DNA from: a virus
DNA length: 42,370 nt
Reading direction: 5' to 3' (one strand)
Virus record (IMG/VR): IMGVR_UViG_3300003323_000343
Location: 1 to 42,370 of that record
Under the pieces are notes generated by a model. It worked only from the letters and a program-made list of their open reading frames with translations, was not told the origin of the DNA and did no database searches. The number at the start of each line of letters is the position of its first letter. The stretch's first letter is position 1. Positions 37,695 to 42,370 of the stretch are shown here, one piece after another. The position numbers were made by a program, and so were the translations under genes.

Positions 37695-39805
37695 TGTCCA
37701 GAAACCAGGGGCCGCTCAAATCCTCCCTCAATGCTGGCGAGCTCAGCGACGATCTGCGCGAAAAGGTCGGCCTGAAGCAGTTCTATTCCGGCGCGCTGAG
37801 GATGAAGAACCTCGAGCCGGTGCCGCAAAGCGGCTGCCGTCTGGCGCCGGGCTCGGCCTTCGTCGACACGCTGCGCTCCGCCCATCACCGGCTGATCAAG
37901 CTGCCGGTGACCGTGCGCCTCTCCTACATCCTGGTGCTCACCGCCGGGCATGTCGACATCTATCGCGACAGCACCCGGGCCAAGGTGGCGACGATTGCCA
38001 GTTCCCGGATTATGGAAGACCGGCTCGACGAGTACAAATTCTACGGCGAGGCCGACACGGTCGGCATTTTCCACGACGAGGACGCCACCGGCATCCGGCT
38101 GCTGCGCGACGACGCCGACGAAACGTCGTGGACGCTCGACGACTGGCCCTGGGAAAGCAAGCCGCGCGTCGATCTCGGCCGCGACGACTATCCGAAGATC
38201 GACGACATCTGGGAAATCAACATCCGCTACACCGACGATGCGCCGAGCCTGTCGATCCAGATCACCGTCGACGATCAGAAAACCAATTCCATCCGCCTGG
38301 TCGACGGCAGCGGCAATACGATCGCGCCGAGCAATGCCAGCGGCTTTTGGGCGCCGTTCGCTGCCCGCATGCAGACGGCCATACGCGGCCTGCCCGGCAT
38401 GGATAGCGGCGTCACCGTCGTTTATGACAGTACCGCCGACAACGACAATTACCGGCTGCTGCGCGTCACCTTCGGCGGCGATCTGACCGGCGAAGACTAT
38501 GGTTTCGACAGTACCGTGGTCGATAGCGCGCTGGCTTCGGCGCTGCCGGCCCATATCCAGACCGGCAAAACCACCTATGAGGAGCTGATCTCCGACGCGC
38601 GCGGCGGCTATGGCGGCATGGTGCTGATCCAGGATCGCGCCTGGTACTTTGAGCCGCGCGCGGAAAAGGCGGCGCTGGTGCTCTCCGATACCGGCGAATA
38701 TTTCAAGACCGACCAGGAAAAGGTCGGCGATCAGTTCGCCATCGTCACGAAACTGCGCACCCAGACCTCGGAACAGATCCTCGCCGTCATCGAGGACACC
38801 TATGCGCTGATCTTCACCAACAAGAGCGGCTATTTTGTCAACAACCGGCCTGTGAAACAGTCCGAGCCGCTGAATTTCGTCACCGTGCCCGGCATTCGCG
38901 GCACCAAGGATGGCGTCACGCCGGCCACTTTCGACGGCCGCACCTGGTTCATCTCGCCGGACGGCTCGACGCTCAATTCCATCCAGTACGACGCGGTCGG
39001 CGAGAATTTCACCCCGAAGCAGGAAGATATTCTTGCGACCCAGCTGATCGGCCGCGTCAAGCGCATGTGGCCGCAGCGCAAGCGCTCGGAAAGCTTTGGG
39101 CCGCGCCTCTGGTGCCTGCGCGACGACGGCCGCCTGATCGGCGCCTCGATCATCGCCGACCAGGACATTGCCGCCTTCTGGGAATGGATCCCGGCCGGCG
39201 GCGGCCTGGTCTGCGACATGCAGCCGGACGGACGCGACCAGCTGTGGATCACGGTGCAGCGCGGCGATACCGTCACCTTCGAGGTGATGGAAGAGCCGAC
39301 CGACAATCTCTTTCATTGCGCGCTGACCATGAACACCGACCTTGCCGGCGGCCTCTCCGGCCTCGATATTTTCGAGGGCAAGACGGTGTGGGCCGAGATC
39401 AACGGCTACATCGCCGGGCCGTTTGTGGTGCGCGACGGCGCGATCGAAACCGAGTTTCCGCTCGCCACCGCCCAGGTCGGCCTATGGCAGGCGCCGGTGT
39501 TCGAAAGCATGCCCTACTGGAAAGTGGTGCAGGACGAAATCCTCTTCCGCCCCGGCCGCGTCCACACCGTGACGCTCAACCTCAAGAACACGGAAAGCAT
39601 CGCCATCGGCGCCAATGGCCGGCCGCCGCGCAACGTGCCGCTGCTCGATCCCAGCAACGATCTCGACGCCGCGCCGCCGCAGTTCGACGGCACGAAGGAA
39701 GTGTGCGGCATTCAAGGCATGGCGAACGGGCCGACAATCGTGATCACGCAATTGAAGCCGGGGCATCTGCGCCTCAAGAGCTATGTGCCGGGGGTGAAAT
39801 ACTGA
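37694..39805 (+). CDS. Tail tubular protein B (gp12-like nozzle)
   Basis: Predicted protein of 703 residues, coupled to the adaptor gene (TGATG). It begins NQGPLKSSLNAGELSDDLREKVGLKQFYSGALRMKNLEPVPQSGCRLAPGSAFV, the usual start of T7 gp12-type nozzle proteins, and is beta-rich to the end (GLSGLDIFEGKTVWAEINGYIAGPFVV). It forms the distal tail tube that contacts fibres. Length is close to that of T7 gp12. Confidence 0.85.
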   Translation: MSRNQGPLKSSLNAGELSDDLREKVGLKQFYSGALRMKNLEPVPQSGCRLAPGSAFVDTLRSAHHRLIKLPVTVRLSYILVLTAGHVDIYRDSTRAKVATIASSRIMEDRLDEYKFYGEADTVGIFHDEDATGIRLLRDDADETSWTLDDWPWESKPRVDLGRDDYPKIDDIWEINIRYTDDAPSLSIQITVDDQKTNSIRLVDGSGNTIAPSNASGFWAPFAARMQTAIRGLPGMDSGVTVVYDSTADNDNYRLLRVTFGGDLTGEDYGFDSTVVDSALASALPAHIQTGKTTYEELISDARGGYGGMVLIQDRAWYFEPRAEKAALVLSDTGEYFKTDQEKVGDQFAIVTKLRTQTSEQILAVIEDTYALIFTNKSGYFVNNRPVKQSEPLNFVTVPGIRGTKDGVTPATFDGRTWFISPDGSTLNSIQYDAVGENFTPKQEDILATQLIGRVKRMWPQRKRSESFGPRLWCLRDDGRLIGASIIADQDIAAFWEWIPAGGGLVCDMQPDGRDQLWITVQRGDTVTFEVMEEPTDNLFHCALTMNTDLAGGLSGLDIFEGKTVWAEINGYIAGPFVVRDGAIETEFPLATAQVGLWQAPVFESMPYWKVVQDEILFRPGRVHTVTLNLKNTESIAIGANGRPPRNVPLLDPSNDLDAAPPQFDGTKEVCGIQGMANGPTIVITQLKPGHLRLKSYVPGVKY

Positions 39806-40341
39806 TGCAGGCGCTGTTCGGATTGTTTGGTGCGGGAAGTGCGGCGGCACCGGCGGCGGCCACGGCGGCAACGGCGACGGCCGCCGCGGCCGCGCCGGCC
39901 TTTAGCGTGTCGCAGGTCCTCGGCGGCACCGCCACGCTGCTTTCGGCCGTGTCGTCGATCGCCGCCGGCCAGCAGCAGGCCGACGCGCTCGAGGCGCAGG
40001 CGATCGACACGCAAAGCCAGAAATCGCTGGAGCTGATCCAGGGCCTCGACCGCAAAAACCAGGCGAAGAAGGCCACCGCCCAGGCGATCAGCGACATCAA
40101 CACGTCTTATGCCGCGAGCGGCGCCGACCTGACCTTCGGCACGCCGGCCGTGGCCCGCGCCGCCGCCTTCCAGGAGGGCGATTACACGCTCAATTCCAAC
40201 ACTTGGACAACCGGCAGCACTATCGACCGGCTGGAGGAAAAGCGCCAGGAGCTGCTGCGCCAGGCCGGCTATGCCCGCATGGCCGGTCTGTTCGAAGGTT
40301 TTACTACCGGGCTAACCGGCATCGCCAAGCTGACCGCGTGA
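39805..40341 (+). CDS. Internal virion protein B-like (gp14-like)
   Basis: Predicted protein of 178 residues. ATG 39805 overlaps the nozzle stop (TGATG); a much longer in-frame extension upstream is a shadow of the nozzle gene. An alanine-rich hydrophobic N-terminus (GLFGAGSAAAPAAATAATATAAAAAPAFSV-type) is followed by a long helix (AAGQQQADALEAQAIDTQSQKSLELIQGLDRKNQAKKATAQAISDI), as in T7 gp14-like ejection proteins that insert in the outer membrane. It is followed seven bases later by the transglycosylase-bearing ejection protein. Confidence 0.7.
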   Translation: MQALFGLFGAGSAAAPAAATAATATAAAAAPAFSVSQVLGGTATLLSAVSSIAAGQQQADALEAQAIDTQSQKSLELIQGLDRKNQAKKATAQAISDINTSYAASGADLTFGTPAVARAAAFQEGDYTLNSNTWTTGSTIDRLEEKRQELLRQAGYARMAGLFEGFTTGLTGIAKLTA

Positions 40342-40348
40342 GACGCCC

Positions 40349-42370
40349 ATGAACCTCAATCCGAACGTCGTCTCCTATCAGCCGCTCAATCTCCAGCCGG
40401 TGCGCCAGCAAGGGCTGATCCCGATCGAATACGCGGATGGCGACCTCTATCGCCGGGCGGCCGCCGGCTTTGCCCGCATCGCCGACACGTTCGCGGAAAA
40501 ATCCCAGCAGGATCAGCAGTACCAGGCCGCACTTGCCGGGCCGCAGGCGGCCTATGCGGGCCTTCCCGGACGGCCGACGATTACCGGCGGCGACCTGACA
40601 CCGGATCCGAAAGCCGCCGTGCCGGGCATAAAGGTCACGCTGCCGCCAAGCGATATCGCCTCGGCGATCGCCACCTCGGCGAAGAAATACGGCGTGCCGG
40701 CCGACCAGCTGACCGACATCGCCTTCCTCGAGAGCAGCTACAACCCGAACGCCCGCAACGGCACCATGGCCGGCCTGTTCCAGTTCTCGCCGGCAACGGC
40801 GAAACAGTACCAGCTGGCAAATCCGTATGACGTGGCGCAGGCCACCGACGCGGCGGCGCGATTTTTGCGCGACAACCGCGCCGCCTTCCGCAACACGGTC
40901 GGCCGCGATCCGAGCGCCGGCGAGGCCTATCTGATGCATCAGCAGGGCCGCGGCGGCGCGCTCAGCCTGCTGGCCCGGCCGGACGCCAAGGCCGTCGATG
41001 TCGTCGGCCGTGACGCGGTGCTCAAAAATGCCGGCAACGAAAACATGACGGCGGCGGAATTCGCCAGATTGTGGACGGGACGGCTCGATACGGCGAATTT
41101 CACGCCGAATGCCGCGGCGCCGGCGGCGGCACGCGACACGAGCAAGGATCTGCCGATCGTGCTCGCCGACGCCAAGGGCCTCGGCCGGCTGGTGCAGCCG
41201 GATATTTCCAACGTCAAGCCGGCGGTGCTCGACAAGTTCAAGCAGCTGCAGAACGAATGGGGCGCGACGATCCCGATCGCCTCCGGATTTCGCGGCGAAA
41301 AGCAGAACGAAGAGGCCGGCGGCGCCAAGCATTCGCAGCATCTCGATGGCAACGCGCTTGATCTCGACGTCACCGGAATGCCGGTGGAAAAGCGCCAGCA
41401 GCTGATCCGCGAGGCCTCGGCGCTCGGCTTTACCGGCATCGGCGTCTATCCGAACTCGCTGCATATCGATCTCGGCCCGCGCCGCGCCTGGGGGCCGAGC
41501 TATCACGCCGACAGCCTGCCGGATTGGGCCAAGTCGGTGATTTCCGACCATATGGCGAGCACCGCCACGACACCGGATGCGACGGCCTCGACGGACGGCG
41601 TCTCGACCCTGCCGGTGACGCTCGACGGACCGCCGCGGGCGATCCCGGTAACGGTCGACCGCACGCCGCTGCAGATCACACCAGGCAAACCCGGCACGTT
41701 CAAGCTGATGCCCGGCAATTCCATCTATGCCCGCACCTACAATGTCACGGGCATGCGAACCTACTTGCAGGGGCTCAAGACCGACATGGTCGACCTGCAA
41801 TCGCAGCTCTACGACAAATACAAGGACGATCCGGTCAAGCTGAGCGCCGCCTATGATCAGCTGCTGCAGGCCGAAAAGGCCGACCCGAACTGGATGCCCG
41901 AGATCGCGCCGGAATACGAGCTCGATTTCCGCCAGGGCGCGAGCGACTTCCTGCGCCAGGCGCAGAGCGAGCAACTGAAAAAGCAGAACGAACAGGACCA
42001 TGCCGATTTCCTCGATCGCATTTCCTCGCTCGAGGATCGCAAGAGCCAGCTGATCGCCGGCCTCGATCCGAAGGATCCGCAGGCCTCGGCCATGCTGGTG
42101 GATCAGCAGAAGACGATCGACAGCCACTATGACAGCATGGTGGCGCGAAACCTGATGTCGCCGCTCGACGCCGCCGCCGCCAAGGCGAAAAGCAAGTCGC
42201 AGATGGTGGTGCCCTATTATCTCAAGCAGGCGGTCGGGCTCGACGCCGGCTCGATCGACGCGCTGCACCAGAAGATGACCGCCGACTATGCCGCCGGCAA
42301 GCTGACCGGCGTCACGGCGGCCGACTGGCAGGATATCGACCAGGGCCTGACGGCAGCCGTCACCCAGCGC
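40349..42370 (+). CDS. Internal virion protein with transglycosylase and M15 peptidase domains (N-terminal part)
   Basis: Open from ATG 40349 to the right edge (674 codons) and continued at 1-1356, for an inferred 1116 residues. Domain 1 (about 100-210) is a lytic transglycosylase: IAFLESSYNP with catalytic Glu128, then MAGLFQFSPATAKQY. Domain 2 (about 285-390) is an M15-type zinc carboxypeptidase: SGFR (312-315), SQHLDGNALDLD with His331 and Asp338, and LHIDLG with His372 as likely zinc ligands. The rest is helical and repetitive in E, Q, D and K. T7 gp16 has the first activity only; here one ejected protein could cut both glycan and peptide bonds during DNA entry. The gene is easy to miss because it has no stop within the window. 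Confidence 0.85.
   Translation, partial: MNLNPNVVSYQPLNLQPVRQQGLIPIEYADGDLYRRAAAGFARIADTFAEKSQQDQQYQAALAGPQAAYAGLPGRPTITGGDLTPDPKAAVPGIKVTLPPSDIASAIATSAKKYGVPADQLTDIAFLESSYNPNARNGTMAGLFQFSPATAKQYQLANPYDVAQATDAAARFLRDNRAAFRNTVGRDPSAGEAYLMHQQGRGGALSLLARPDAKAVDVVGRDAVLKNAGNENMTAAEFARLWTGRLDTANFTPNAAAPAAARDTSKDLPIVLADAKGLGRLVQPDISNVKPAVLDKFKQLQNEWGATIPIASGFRGEKQNEEAGGAKHSQHLDGNALDLDVTGMPVEKRQQLIREASALGFTGIGVYPNSLHIDLGPRRAWGPSYHADSLPDWAKSVISDHMASTATTPDATASTDGVSTLPVTLDGPPRAIPVTVDRTPLQITPGKPGTFKLMPGNSIYARTYNVTGMRTYLQGLKTDMVDLQSQLYDKYKDDPVKLSAAYDQLLQAEKADPNWMPEIAPEYELDFRQGASDFLRQAQSEQLKKQNEQDHADFLDRISSLEDRKSQLIAGLDPKDPQASAMLVDQQKTIDSHYDSMVARNLMSPLDAAAAKAKSKSQMVVPYYLKQAVGLDAGSIDALHQKMTADYAAGKLTGVTAADWQDIDQGLTAAVTQR
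42344..42370. repeat. Terminal overlap, right copy
   Basis: Bases 42345-42370 repeat bases 2-27 in the same reading frame. This is the basis for reading the window as circular. Confidence 0.85.

Noticed and set aside
40304-42268. Long open frame on the - strand opposite the transglycosylase gene
   Set aside because: Arginine/histidine-rich shadow of the + strand gene, which has the catalytic motifs. The same holds for long - strand frames at 1308-3320, 3949-6108, 7832-9256, 25970-28411, 30786-31781, 32462-34093 and 37664-39316.

Overview
The window is the complete genome of a temperate tailed phage (or excised prophage), apparently as a circular contig of about 42.34 kb. Bases 2-27 are identical to bases 42345-42370, and one long open reading frame runs off the right end and continues in frame at the left end. 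The DNA is GC-rich with strongly G/C-ending codons. A GapR-like (DUF2312) protein, a rhizobial-type MazG gene, a YodC-like protein and a GH19 endolysin suggest an alphaproteobacterial host of the Rhizobium/Agrobacterium/Sinorhizobium kind. The host assignment is inference; no host DNA is present.

Layout. 29.2-42.4 kb continuing into 1-6.1 kb is a T7-like (podovirus) virion module, all on the + strand: small and large terminase, a GNAT protein, portal, scaffold, capsid, tail tubular proteins A and B, and four internal virion/ejection proteins. One of these carries both a lytic transglycosylase and an M15-type peptidase domain. 6.1-15.0 kb holds three different tail fibres/spikes (sialidase-like, beta-helix, and a compositionally foreign one) with the lysis genes between them. 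15.2-18.3 kb is leftward: an integrase, and a five-gene, translationally coupled operon of small proteins that ends in its own terminator. 18.3-19.4 kb is the genetic switch: a LexA/CI-like repressor facing a Cro-like gene, operators shared with the leftward operon, and an array of five iteron-like repeats. 19.4-26.3 kb is the rightward early operon: ParB-like protein, dual-HTH protein, cytosine methyltransferase, Toprim primase, frameshifted MazG, GapR, Gp49-family protein, a disordered acidic protein and a YodC-like protein, closed by a UUCG-loop terminator. A P-loop replication ATPase and a small membrane protein follow. A 510-base gene-free stretch (28.7-29.2 kb) holds a 101-base multi-stem fold and ten GGTTAG/CTAACC hexamers.

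How it works together. The repressor probably silences both the cro promoter and the leftward operon through a common ATAAGC...GCTTAT operator. Its S24 domain appears to lack the Ser/Lys dyad, so induction may not be by RecA-stimulated self-cleavage. There is no phage RNA polymerase despite the T7-like virion. Instead, six good copies and one weak copy of a shared promoter-like element (CARTTAA, 16 bases, YAnnnT, often CATCAG) precede the late gene blocks. This element family, the iterons and the GGTTAG cluster are the least explained and most interesting parts of the window.
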